From Nitrosomonas nitrosa (GTDB taxonomy: Bacteria > Pseudomonadota > Gammaproteobacteria > Burkholderiales > Nitrosomonadaceae): DNA of 43,521 nt. A program made the translations under genes and the position numbers. Shown piece after piece: positions 16,815-24,432 of this stretch. Position 1 is the stretch's first letter. Every line of letters starts with the position of its first letter. The notes under the pieces were generated by a model that saw nothing but the letters and a program-made list of their open reading frames with translations, was not told the DNA's origin and did not search any database. The DNA lies in the NCBI RefSeq assembly GCF_003051105.1, contig NZ_QAOO01000025.1, forward strand, positions 1 to 43,521. Reading direction: 5' to 3'.

Positions 16815-17215
16815 GACCAACCGCGCTGTCCATCAAGATATTGGCGAACAATATACAAATCAGCAACTTTGCCTGTGAGCATGCGCTCAAGCGCAGATTT
16901 ACCTTGAAAAGGTAATGCTGAGTTAGGGCGCTTTATCCATTGGTCGGCAGATTCTGGTTTTGGTAACAAAACCTGTAGCGCCTTATAGATACCAAAAATA
17001 TAGGAGAGTCTTTCTAATTTGTCCCTATTAAGATTGGCCGCTTCAGGATGCTTCTTCCATTTAAAATACGTGCTCCGCGAATCTAGTCCTAATAAGGTCA
17101 TGGATTCATTAGCATTAAGATTCCATGTGTCCATTATATTAAAAAAAGCCCGTAAGGCACTTTTTGAAACTTTGGCATTCTCAGCCTGAACTTGATCTTG
17201 TGTAACTGATAACAT
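16811..17215 (-). CDS. Xre/MbcA/ParS-type antitoxin
   Basis: This 134-residue protein has an N-terminal helix-turn-helix (ALRAFFNIMDTWNLNANESM, LLGLDSRSTYFKWKK) and a C-terminal MbcA/ParS toxin-binding domain (KALQVLLPKPESADQWIKRP, then ALERMLTGKVADLYIVRQYL). In this family the C-terminus occupies the NAD+ site of the RES toxin, and the pair represses its own promoter. It is the first gene of the two-gene operon and overlaps the toxin by four bases. The AT-rich region upstream (17216-17300) should hold the promoter and operator. Confidence 0.87.
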   Translation of the reverse strand: MLSVTQDQVQAENAKVSKSALRAFFNIMDTWNLNANESMTLLGLDSRSTYFKWKKHPEAANLNRDKLERLSYIFGIYKALQVLLPKPESADQWIKRPNSALPFQGKSALERMLTGKVADLYIVRQYLDGQRGWS

Positions 17216-17330
17216 AATCTGTCTCCAATATTTAAGTTTATATGTAGACTATATTCATATAATAGTACATTTATATACTTTTATCAATTAGGATATTTAT
17301 GCTCTAATCAAATGAGATTAAGAATGTGTT

Positions 17331-17363
17331 TTTACTATTGATAAATACATTATCAATAGTAAA
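17331..17363. repeat. 14-bp-arm inverted repeat between two toxin-antitoxin operons
   Basis: TTTACTATTGATAA (17331-17344) is followed by a 5-base spacer and its exact complement TTATCAATAGTAAA (17350-17363). It lies about 80 bp before the Phd-type antitoxin gene and may be an operator or a hairpin. Confidence 0.55.
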
Positions 17364-17443
17364 GTAGGATTAAATTTTGTTTTTCATTTTTCTCAATTCA
17401 AGCTATAATTAATCTAGCTAATCTGGCTTAGGTAGGAAATATT

Positions 17444-17689
17444 ATGGATGAGTGGCGTATTGCAGATGCAAAAAATAAATTTAGTGAATTGTTCAATAAT
17501 GCACTAACTGGAAAAATTCAAATTGTGCATCGCCGGGACGGTGATGTGGTTATTCTTTCCCGCAATGAATATGAGCGGTTGGTTGGGCAGAAGAAAAGTT
17601 TTAAGCAATATATTCTATCTCCACCCTATGAAATCGACCCATTAGATGATATGCGTGATAAAAGTCCAATGCGGTCAGTTGATCTATGA
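17444..17689 (+). CDS. Phd/YefM-type antitoxin
   Basis: This 81-residue protein contains WRIADAKNKFSELFNNALTG and VHRRDGDVVILSRNEYERLV, the Phd/YefM DNA-binding fold, then a Pro/Asp-rich tail (SPPYEIDPLDDMRD) that would bind the toxin. It overlaps the following PIN toxin by four bases (ATGA). GTAGG precedes the ATG by about eight bases. The complete pair is probably active. Confidence 0.85.
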   Translation: MDEWRIADAKNKFSELFNNALTGKIQIVHRRDGDVVILSRNEYERLVGQKKSFKQYILSPPYEIDPLDDMRDKSPMRSVDL

Positions 17690-18114
17690 GGGTGTTATTG
17701 GATGCATGCGTGTTATCCGAACTCTATAAGCCAGAACCATTGATTACAGTTTATGAAGCTGTTAATAATGTTCCAGATGAACATCTGTACCTAAGCGTTA
17801 TTACAATAGGAGAAATCGGCAAAGGTATTGCGCTTTTGCCAGATAATCAGCGCAAACAGTCATTATTACAATGGTTCACAACAATTGAGCACGAATATGC
17901 TGAGCGCCTATTACCGATCACTGCAGAAACAGCTGCGATATGGGGAAAAATAACCGCGAAAGCGCAACAAGATGGTTTTATTATTTCTGCCAGTGATGGC
18001 CTCATTGCGGCAACCGCCTTGCAGCATGGCTTGCATCTTATGACTCGGAATGTGAAGGATTTTGAGCCGACTCATGTCATGCTGGTTAATCCGTGGATTA
18101 AAGAGGAATTGTAA
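17686..18114 (+). CDS. vapC: PIN-domain ribonuclease toxin (VapC/FitB-like)
   Basis: The 142-residue protein has all the acidic residues of a PIN nuclease: Asp in MRVLLDACVLSELYKPEP, Glu in VITIGEIGKGI, Asp in ASDGLIAATALQHGL and Asp in TRNVKDFEP. VapC-type toxins cleave tRNA or rRNA. The pattern is closest to FitB/VapC proteins encoded with Phd-type antitoxins. Its start overlaps the antitoxin stop. Unlike the vapC at 1336-1533, this one is intact. Confidence 0.87.
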   Translation: MRVLLDACVLSELYKPEPLITVYEAVNNVPDEHLYLSVITIGEIGKGIALLPDNQRKQSLLQWFTTIEHEYAERLLPITAETAAIWGKITAKAQQDGFIISASDGLIAATALQHGLHLMTRNVKDFEPTHVMLVNPWIKEEL

Positions 18115-18115
18115 T

Positions 18116-18196
18116 ATGATAAATCTCATTACTACCAGCAATCGCGCGCTTACCGCAAAAGAATTTCAGGTTGCTTTATCAAATTCCATTAAGTAG
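18116..18196 (+). pseudogene. possible N-terminal remnant of a tyrosine integrase
   Basis: A 26-codon frame (MINLITTSNRALTAKEFQVA and six more residues) resembles the first residues of some island integrases, which have an ALTAxEFQ motif. It stops inside the operator palindrome of the next operon. The match is short, so the call is tentative. Confidence 0.25.
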
Positions 18197-18210
18197 GATA
18201 TTATCCTACT
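18192..18210. promoter_or_regulatory. palindrome upstream of parD, probable operator
   Basis: AGTAGGATA (18192-18200), a central T, then TATCCTACT (18202-18210) form a perfect 9-bp-arm palindrome 26 bp before the ParD start. This is the usual site for autorepression by a ribbon-helix-helix antitoxin. Confidence 0.65.
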
Positions 18211-18236
18211 GATTGAAATATTGGAGGAAATAAAAA

Positions 18237-18533
18237 ATGAAGCACACCGATAAAGCAGAAAAAATCAGTATTACACTTCCACCTGATATGTTAAATATTA
18301 TTAGAGAAAAAGTGAAAGACGGCGCTTATGCTTCCACGAGTGAGGTTATTCGTGAAGCCATGCGTTTATGGCAAAGGCAAGAAGAAGAACATAGTGCAAT
18401 ACTTGCTTCTATTAAAGCGCGTCTGGAACAATCTGCGCATAGTGGTGAACCTGTTTCACTGGATAGGGTATTTGAAAAGCTTGAGCAACTTCATCAGCAA
18501 CGCATAAGTGCGACAAGCGATGAAAAACTATGA
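18237..18533 (+). CDS. parD: ParD-family antitoxin
   Basis: This 98-residue protein has a ribbon-helix-helix N-terminus (KISITLPPDMLNIIREKVKD, then YASTSEVIREAMRLWQRQE), typical of the CC2985/ParD family. The C-terminal tail would wrap the ParE toxin. GGAGG lies eight bases upstream of the ATG and the operator palindrome precedes it. It overlaps the parE start. Confidence 0.88.
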   Translation: MKHTDKAEKISITLPPDMLNIIREKVKDGAYASTSEVIREAMRLWQRQEEEHSAILASIKARLEQSAHSGEPVSLDRVFEKLEQLHQQRISATSDEKL

Positions 18534-18867
18534 AGTGTATCTGACGCCTGATGCTATTAAAGACCTGACTGATATTTATGAATATATAACTGAGAAGAGT
18601 GAACTTCCTGAAGTCGCGTGGGCATACCTAGAAAAATTACGCCAAAAGTGTCATGGCCTTAGAACAACACCTTTAATAGGGCAACAGCGTAATGATTTGC
18701 GCAAGAATCTCAGAATTATTGCCATTGATAAAAATGCTGTTGTGGCTTTCGAGATTAACGAAGATAAACAAATTGTAACGATCCTTAATATCTTTTATGG
18801 CGGCAGAGATTATGAAACGATTATGGGTAGTGAAACGCCACGGAAAGATGATGAATTAGATACATAA
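18520..18867 (+). CDS. parE: ParE/RelE-superfamily toxin
   Basis: This 115-residue protein starts at ATG 18520 (MKNYEVYLTPDAIKDLTDIY); a GTG at 18508 is a weaker alternative. It has the ParE pattern: a long helical hairpin (YEYITEKSELPEVAWAYLEK), then RNDLRKNLRIIAIDKNAVV and ILNIFYGGRDYETIM at the end. ParE toxins inhibit DNA gyrase; RelE relatives cleave mRNA. The start overlaps parD by 14 bases. It is the last cargo gene before the IS6-family element and appears intact. Confidence 0.87.
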   Translation: MKNYEVYLTPDAIKDLTDIYEYITEKSELPEVAWAYLEKLRQKCHGLRTTPLIGQQRNDLRKNLRIIAIDKNAVVAFEINEDKQIVTILNIFYGGRDYETIMGSETPRKDDELDT

Positions 18868-18882
18868 CATGACAGATATTAT

Positions 18883-19712
18883 GGTTCTGTTGCAAAAAAT
18901 CCGTATTTCAGCTTAGTATGGGTTTTTGGGGTGTGGAGAAAAGCAATGACCGACTTCAAATGGCGTCATTACCAAGGGGATGTGATTCTGGGTTGTGTTA
19001 GATGGTACTGCAAATACGGGATTAGCTATCGTGAACTGGAAGAAATGATGCTGGAACGTGGATTTGAAGTAGACCATACAACGCTATATCGTTGGGTTCA
19101 GCACTTTGCGCCGGAGATGGAGAAGCGTTTGCGGTGGTACTACAAGCCGACCATGGGATTCAGTTGGCGAGTGGATGAGACCTATGTGAAGGTCAAAGGG
19201 AAATGGGCGTATTTGTACCGGGTTATTGATAAGCACGGTGATACGATTGATTTCTATCTTTCGCCTACCCGCAATAAGAAAGCGGCCAAACGGTTTCTAG
19301 GCAAAGCCCTCAAATCTATAAAACCATGGGCGCATCCGCAGACAATCAATACAGACAAGGCACCGACTTTCAGCCCCGCCATTAATGAATTAAAGGAAGA
19401 GGGAAAATGCTCAAAGGATATGGCACACCGACAGGTTAAATATTTGAACAATATTATTGAAGCTGATCACGGCAAGCTCAAACGACTCATAAAACCAACG
19501 CTTGGTTTCAAGTCCATGAAAACGGCCTATGCAACGATCAAAGGCTTCGAACTCATGCGCATGTTCAAAAAAGGACAGATGGAAATCTGGAAATCTGGGC
19601 AAGGTCTCACAGGAGAAATCCGTCTTATTGAAAGACAATTCGGTATTTACAATACATAGTCAATAGTATCAAAGATGTAACTATAAACACATTCATTTTT
19701 TGCAACAGAGCC
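18883..19712 (+). mobile_element. intact IS6/IS26-family insertion sequence
   Basis: The 830-bp element has 18-bp terminal inverted repeats, GGTTCTGTTGCAAAAAAT (18883-18900) and, reading inward from 19712, GGCTCTGTTGCAAAAAAT, with one mismatch. GG(C/T)xCTGTTGCAAA is the canonical IS6-family end. It carries one complete transposase gene. The right end abuts GATATGAC, shared with the far junction at 1362-1369. The eight bases on its left (GATATTAT) are not a matching duplication, so the element is not flanked by its own simple target repeat. Confidence 0.93.
18946..19659 (+). CDS. IS6-family transposase (DDE)
   Basis: This 237-residue protein contains KWRHYQGDVILGCVRWYCKY, YRELEEMMLERGFEVDH and LYRWVQHFAPEMEKRLRWYY (helix-turn-helix region). 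The DDE catalytic residues lie in the contexts RVDETYVKVKGKWAYLYR, NTDKAPTF and NIIEADHGKLKR. The end GFKSMKTAYATIKGFELMRM is characteristic of IS26/IS257 relatives. The ATG at 18946 is preferred over an upstream GTG because GGAG lies eight bases before it. Nothing suggests inactivation. IS6 elements move replicatively or conservatively as translocatable units. Confidence 0.95.
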   Translation: MTDFKWRHYQGDVILGCVRWYCKYGISYRELEEMMLERGFEVDHTTLYRWVQHFAPEMEKRLRWYYKPTMGFSWRVDETYVKVKGKWAYLYRVIDKHGDTIDFYLSPTRNKKAAKRFLGKALKSIKPWAHPQTINTDKAPTFSPAINELKEEGKCSKDMAHRQVKYLNNIIEADHGKLKRLIKPTLGFKSMKTAYATIKGFELMRMFKKGQMEIWKSGQGLTGEIRLIERQFGIYNT

Positions 19713-19720
19713 GATATGAC
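19713..19720. repeat. right copy of 8-bp target-site duplication (GATATGAC)
   Basis: This copy directly abuts the outer IS6-family terminal repeat and is identical to 1362-1369. The flanking baeR sequence continues rightwards from it. Confidence 0.9.
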
Positions 19721-20291
19721 TATCTATCGTTCTATCCGAAACGACTCTCTGATCCTGATAAATCAAATCCATCAGTTTCGAACGCGAAAAAATCCGTCCA
19801 GGCTGTTGATACAAAGCATTGAATAATTGAAACTCTACCGCGGTCAATTCGACTTCCACATCATCGTACTGTACCTTGAAACTTTGTGGATCCAGCTTGA
19901 GAGTTTGTGCTACAGGTTGCGTCGCTGGTGGTTGCAACCGACGCAATACCGCTTTCACACGTGCGACCATTTCTCTTGGACTGAAAGGCTTGCAAATATA
20001 ATCATCCGCCCCTATTTCCAAACCCAGCAAACGATCCACTTCTTCAATCCGGGCAGTCACGATAATGATCGGTATTTGACTAAAACTACGAATATCCCTG
20101 CATATATCCAAACCGTCCCTCCCCGGCACCATCAAATCAAGCAATATCAGATCGACAGCATTGTCTTTTAGCCAGGGCACAACCTCGAGCCCCTTGTCCA
20201 AGCAACTGGTTTGAAAACCAGCATGCTGCAAATAGTCGGCTTCCAGGCGTGCCAATTTGGGCTCGTCCTCGACGATTAGAATACGGTTCAT
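19713..20291 (-). pseudogene. baeR: baeR-like response regulator, 5' part, truncated in its recognition helix
   Basis: The 193 native residues comprise a receiver domain (acidic EDEP, phospho-acceptor Asp in LILLDLMVPGRDG, Thr in IIIVTARIEEVD, Lys in ICKPFSPRE) and most of an OmpR-type winged helix (ELTAVEFQLFNAL, FSRSKLMDLIYQD, VVSDRTIDSHI). The frame then enters the IS6-family end and adds 21 foreign residues (GSVAKNECVYSYIFDTIDYV and one more) to a stop at 19647. The missing half of the recognition helix and the wing are at 1260-1361. The truncated protein could still be phosphorylated but should not bind DNA normally. The start overlaps the kinase stop by four bases. Confidence 0.93.
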
Positions 20292-21724
20292 GGCGCAATA
20301 GGTAGCGTAATTCGAACGGCAAGCCCGCCGAGCGGAGAATGTAAGGCCACAAGCGCTCCTCCATGTGCTTTGACGATGTTGTTGCAGATAGCCAACCCCA
20401 ATCCGGCTCCGCCCAAATACCGATTACGTGAATTATCGACACGATAGAAACGCTCAAACAGATGATCGATATCCTGCTCAGATACACCCGGGCTGCTATC
20501 AGCAAACTCTATCACCAATCCACCTTCGGCATGATGGGTAGTGATCTCCAATTGACCGTCCTGATCCGTATGGTTCAGGCTATTTGTGAGTAAGTTACGG
20601 AATAATTGCGACATTCGGTCCGGGTCTGCGTTAATAAGTAGGGTTTTGGATACTCGGTTAAGCCATTTAACACGAATCGTCTTATTATTAAATTCTGGCA
20701 TAAAGGCCGCAAGATCTTCCTGCAGAATGATCACAGGATCAAGCAGTACCTTACGATAGCGCAAAGCGCCCTGATCAGATAAAGCCAACTGATAAAGATC
20801 CTCTGTTAAACGGTTGAGCCGCATGACGTCACTTGACAGTGATTTGATCGCTTCTTGCGTAAGTGGTCGTATCCCATCCATGATTGCTTCAAGCTCACCT
20901 CGCAATACAGAAAGCGGTGTGCGCAGCTCATGAGAAATATCCGCCACCCACCGTCTGCGACTCTGTTCAGCCTGCTCCAGCGCTGCAGCCATATCATTGA
21001 AATTGCGAGCCAATTTTCCCATTTCGTCGTTGGATTCTACCGGCAGCCTGGCTTTGTAATCCCCCACCGCGAGTCTTTGAGCTGCTGCTGTAATACGCTT
21101 CAATGGCCGCCCCAGATGGTAGGCCAAAAACCAGGCGATCAATGCGGACAACACCACCATGAACAAGGCAACCCAGAAGAATAGTTTGGCTTGTCGTTCC
21201 ATAAAATAAATATCACTGGCTTGACTGACCGGCTTCCCCGGCAAAAGCCCGAGATAGCCTACCGTTTCAAAGTCATGCTGAATGGCATACAAACGTAACT
21301 GAGGAATCAGCTCTTCTCGTCCAAACAATATGGTTTTGTCCCTATCCAACAACATTACACGCAATCCAAAAGGTGGCCACCTCTGGTTTGCTTTTTCAGG
21401 TAATGTTGCGGGTGGCCAATGGTGATCGGGCTCACGCTGCGCTTGCTTAATGATCCATTTAGGCGGGTGATGCCGATGCGGATCTGCACGCCACAACAGC
21501 GAAATCCAACGAAGTTTATTTTCTACCAGGTTTTCCCAGCCAAGATGATCGGCATAATACTCTTCTAATACATCGATAATTTTATCTACTCGTTCCTGCT
21601 GTCTTTTTTCGACAAACTCCGCAAACCCCTTTTCCAATGACCACCGTGAAAAAAAATGCATACCCATGACGACCAATAAAGTCGTCAATAAAAAAGTCAA
21701 AAATAGTTTGACCCGGATAGACAT
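20288..21724 (-). CDS. baeS: BaeS-like sensor histidine kinase
   Basis: This 478-residue inner-membrane kinase has a transmembrane segment at about 7-26, a periplasmic sensor region rich in His/Pro, and a second membrane segment at about 175-196. A HAMP domain (GRPLKRITAAAQRLAVGDYK) follows, then the HisKA domain with phospho-acceptor His in VADISHELRTPLSVLRGELE. The ATPase domain has the N box LFRNLLTNSLNHT and G box GGAGLGLAICNNIV. It overlaps the response-regulator gene by four bases (ATGA). With its partner truncated by the insertion, the kinase may be without output or may cross-talk. The assignment to BaeS rests on the nearby spy and the reconstructed regulator; a CpxA-like role is the alternative. 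Confidence 0.85.
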   Translation of the reverse strand: MSIRVKLFLTFLLTTLLVVMGMHFFSRWSLEKGFAEFVEKRQQERVDKIIDVLEEYYADHLGWENLVENKLRWISLLWRADPHRHHPPKWIIKQAQREPDHHWPPATLPEKANQRWPPFGLRVMLLDRDKTILFGREELIPQLRLYAIQHDFETVGYLGLLPGKPVSQASDIYFMERQAKLFFWVALFMVVLSALIAWFLAYHLGRPLKRITAAAQRLAVGDYKARLPVESNDEMGKLARNFNDMAAALEQAEQSRRRWVADISHELRTPLSVLRGELEAIMDGIRPLTQEAIKSLSSDVMRLNRLTEDLYQLALSDQGALRYRKVLLDPVIILQEDLAAFMPEFNNKTIRVKWLNRVSKTLLINADPDRMSQLFRNLLTNSLNHTDQDGQLEITTHHAEGGLVIEFADSSPGVSEQDIDHLFERFYRVDNSRNRYLGGAGLGLAICNNIVKAHGGALVALHSPLGGLAVRITLPIAP

Positions 21725-22134
21725 GGTTCACTAATTACGGTTTTACTGCAAAAAATATTCTGTAAGATTGAAATAGGATTGCCTGGTTTACCCCAAAATA
21801 AATAATCATGGGTTAAATCTAAGGACACAATAAAATAACGAAAATATAGCAATGTTATTGTCTTGCGCGAATGTGCAAAAAATATGAATTCGATTGGTTG
21901 AAATTTCAGACAAACAAAAAACTATCGCTCATACTTATTTTCTAGCATTAACTTTCCAATCTTAGATCTTTGGTAAGATGCCAATTAACTATTCACAAAA
22001 AACAATCAATCGACTCATGCAGCCAGCGTCGACTTATTATGGCCAAAAATCGGCATTATTCCATTTTCACATTTCACACACTGTGAATTTTTCCCTCGCA
22101 TGGATAATTCATCAATAACTCATAGAGGTCTTTA
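21725..22134. other. divergent intergenic region between baeS and the YqaA-like gene
   Basis: These 410 bases hold no frame of note and should contain both divergent promoters. TTCACA-CAC-TGTGAA (22073-22087) is a short palindrome about 50 bp before the YqaA-like start. No consensus regulator site was recognised. Confidence 0.4.
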
Positions 22135-22695
22135 ATGATTCGTGAAAATTTGATCAAGGCCATGATAGCGCTTGTCGTTTTCGTTCTTGTCATGTCGGTA
22201 CTTGGCTATCTATTCGAAGCAGAACTGACCGTAGCCACTGACTGGTTGGTTAGTCGAATTGGTTTTCTAGGTCTCTGCCTGATTTTATTGGTAACGGATA
22301 CCCTGGTCACCCCATTCCCCCCCGATATCCTGTTGTTGGTCATTGCAAAGAGCCCGCTTGCACAGTATTGGTCAACGTATGTCTTGGTACTCGGCATAGT
22401 TTCTAGTATTGCTGGCATGCTGGGTTGGGGTATTGGTCGCCGGCTAGGCCATCTTGAATTTGTGAAACGCAATCTCGGTGAATTCAAAGAGGATCACCGT
22501 GAATTTATACGTCGCTATGGATACTGGGCAGTCGCCATCGGTTCGATTACGCCGTTTCCCTTCTCCCTCACCTGTTGGGCTGCTGGTGTAATGGGGTTAC
22601 GCGGGATTACGGTCTTTTTGGCCGCCCTGACATTCCGGATTCCACGTTTTTTCCTGTATTACTGGTTGATTGCCTATACCGGCAACTGGTTCTGA
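22135..22695 (+). CDS. YqaA/DedA-related (VTT domain) membrane protein
   Basis: This 186-residue protein has about four to five hydrophobic segments. The VTT/SNARE-associated pattern is visible: PFPPDILLLVIAKSPLAQYW, then MLGWGIGRRLGH, RYGYWAVAIGSITPFPFSL and LTFRIPRFFLYYW. YqaA and DedA relatives act as lipid flippases or in membrane homeostasis in bacteria; the specific substrate here is unknown. GAGG lies seven bases before the ATG. It is transcribed away from baeS and convergent with the AI-2E-family gene. Confidence 0.8.
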   Translation: MIRENLIKAMIALVVFVLVMSVLGYLFEAELTVATDWLVSRIGFLGLCLILLVTDTLVTPFPPDILLLVIAKSPLAQYWSTYVLVLGIVSSIAGMLGWGIGRRLGHLEFVKRNLGEFKEDHREFIRRYGYWAVAIGSITPFPFSLTCWAAGVMGLRGITVFLAALTFRIPRFFLYYWLIAYTGNWF

Positions 22696-22761
22696 TAAAA
22701 ACTTTATCCAGTCCAAATTAATTAGGTGCAACTTCGATAATACACAATCTCAAAGCAGCGC

Positions 22762-24039
22762 CTACCCATTATCTGACCCTAAATCGTTATTTGCTTTGGC
22801 GTTCAGTTCTAATGGTTCCACTGACTCTAAACGACGTTCATCCCACAAAGGAACGCCAAATACATCATGAATAAAATAATAGGCTACCGGAACACCCAAC
22901 ACCATTCCCCACAAACCAAAGGTATGGTAAGCCACCAACAAAATTATTAAGACCAGCACTGGATTGAGCTTGAGATGTTTACCGTAAATCAAAGGATTCA
23001 GACCGTAAGCTTCAATAATATGAATAACAGTAATCATCACTACGACTGCGATGGCTAAAGTCAGCCCTCCCGTATTCAATGCAACCAGCACCATAGGCGT
23101 AGTAGATATGAACACGCCCAGTACAGGAATAAAGCTACAAACGAAAACGATCAGAGATAAAAGCGCAACTGACGGGATGCCCAGTACCATTAATCCGATC
23201 AACGTCAGAAAAGTATTGACGCAAGCGATCATAGCTTGTGCTTGAATCGCGCGTCCAACCACGTAAGCAAAACGAATTACGGGCTGCGCTGTCTCTTGAT
23301 AAAAATCCCGCAAACGTGAATCGTGCAGACTTTTCATTAAACTACCCAAGCGGATACTATCGAAGAGAATCAGAAAGCTGAATAATAAGGCCAACAAGAT
23401 CGTCCCAGTCCCCTGATAAAGATGGTTGATCAGTTTAGGCAAATGTTCGCTGACCTTCCCCACTTGCTTGGTTACAAGTGAATTCATCAGCAATTCTGCT
23501 TCCCTGTCGTAATATTTTTTTAGTTTCTCACGTGTTGCCTCGGAAATATCATCATCGATGGCATGTTCTGGATCAACGTCGCTGGCAAGTTGGATAGACT
23601 GTTTATACACACTGAGATCGGCATCGATAATTCGTAGGGTATTTTCATCCAGTACACTCCGCATATAGCCATGCAAAGAGCGCTCTATACCAGGATATTT
23701 GCTACCGATATCGCGCTCCAGTTCTATCAATTTCAACTGCACCTCGCTGAAGTTATCCAAAAATCGGTTAGCTTCACCAATCACGCTAGGGGTAACGTAG
23801 CGGACAAAACTTCCCAGGACAATCAGAAAAAAAATATAAACTAGCGTCAACGACAAGCGGTAGGGCAACTTCAATCTATTTTGGCCGATACGAACCAGCG
23901 GTGTGGCAATGAAAGCAAGTACAAACGTAATTAAAATCAACCCGAAAAAGTCATTCAGTATCCACAGCAGACCGATCAAAATCAGCCAAATGATAATCCG
24001 TCGGTTGTTTTCGTAAAAACTATTTAAACTGAATGACAT
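22762..24039 (-). CDS. AI-2E family transporter / PerM-like permease
   Basis: This protein has about 425 residues. Two early hydrophobic segments (IIIWLILIGLLWILNDFFGL, LILITFVLAFIATPL) are followed by a long soluble helical domain (about 95-210). Four or more further membrane segments follow (TILLALLFSFLILFDSI, VALLSLIVFVCSFIPVLGV, LAIAVVVMITVIHIIEAYGL, LVLIILLVAYHTFGLWGMVL), with the family motif GLNPLIYGKHLKLNPVLV. Members have been linked to autoinducer-2 export or Na+/H+ exchange, so the substrate is open. The frame is open to a GTG at 24102, but ATG 24039 (MSFSLNSFYENN) is the normal start for the family. Confidence 0.85.
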   Translation of the reverse strand: MSFSLNSFYENNRRIIIWLILIGLLWILNDFFGLILITFVLAFIATPLVRIGQNRLKLPYRLSLTLVYIFFLIVLGSFVRYVTPSVIGEANRFLDNFSEVQLKLIELERDIGSKYPGIERSLHGYMRSVLDENTLRIIDADLSVYKQSIQLASDVDPEHAIDDDISEATREKLKKYYDREAELLMNSLVTKQVGKVSEHLPKLINHLYQGTGTILLALLFSFLILFDSIRLGSLMKSLHDSRLRDFYQETAQPVIRFAYVVGRAIQAQAMIACVNTFLTLIGLMVLGIPSVALLSLIVFVCSFIPVLGVFISTTPMVLVALNTGGLTLAIAVVVMITVIHIIEAYGLNPLIYGKHLKLNPVLVLIILLVAYHTFGLWGMVLGVPVAYYFIHDVFGVPLWDERRLESVEPLELNAKANNDLGSDNG

Positions 24040-24432
24040 AAATATTAAAGATTCTTTAAGTAATGAGTGTTGCACAAAATTAAAAGGGCAAGTTATGACC
24101 ACAGGTCAGTAAATAATTATTAAAGGATTACACACCTGAGCCACCGCCAATTTCAAGTTATTTATCTTTTTGGTAACATTGACTATCAGGCGGAATCTTG
24201 ACTTCAGCAAACCTTGCCTACTGACAAAAGTATACTGGTTTTGACGCAACTTTAGTTGTGGATCCTTATCTGCAACTTTTCCATGATCAATGCCCTGCCT
24301 CTGGCCATGCTGAGCGCTTAATAAATTACCCAGAAACTGTTTTTTATTCAGAAGAGCTAAAAAAACTACTAGCGTAGTTGGATATAATACGGCCTATTTG
24401 TTTCACTCAAAATCAAACCAACACTCTGATTT
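24040..24432. other. intergenic region before the mrp operon
   Basis: No gene or RNA was recognised. TATAAT at 24383-24388 is a candidate -10 box about 45 bp before mrpA, but there is no good -35 element. The mrpA start lacks a clear Shine-Dalgarno sequence. Confidence 0.4.

Larger units (their letters stand above)
1370..19712. mobile_element. 18.3-kb inserted segment with an IS6-family element at one end, disrupting baeR
   Basis: The segment is bounded by identical 8-bp direct repeats (1362-1369, 19713-19720), and the sequences outside them reconstruct a single baeR-like gene. The right boundary is the terminal inverted repeat of an intact IS6-family element. The left boundary lies inside a vapC gene and shows no second IS copy. 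The cargo is mosaic: toxin-antitoxin loci, recombinase remnants, a Tc-toxin fragment, two class III cyclase proteins, a stress-protein/ABC1-kinase fusion, and IS3, IS30 and IS21 relics. The insertion is directly visible. That the whole segment moved in one step is an inference; stepwise growth after a smaller insertion is possible. Confidence 0.88.

Noticed and set aside
18875..18882. A local 8-bp target duplication around the IS6-family element alone
   Set aside because: The left flank is GATATTAT and the right flank GATATGAC. Five leading bases agree but three differ, whereas the copy at 1362-1369 is identical, so the duplication belongs to the large insert.
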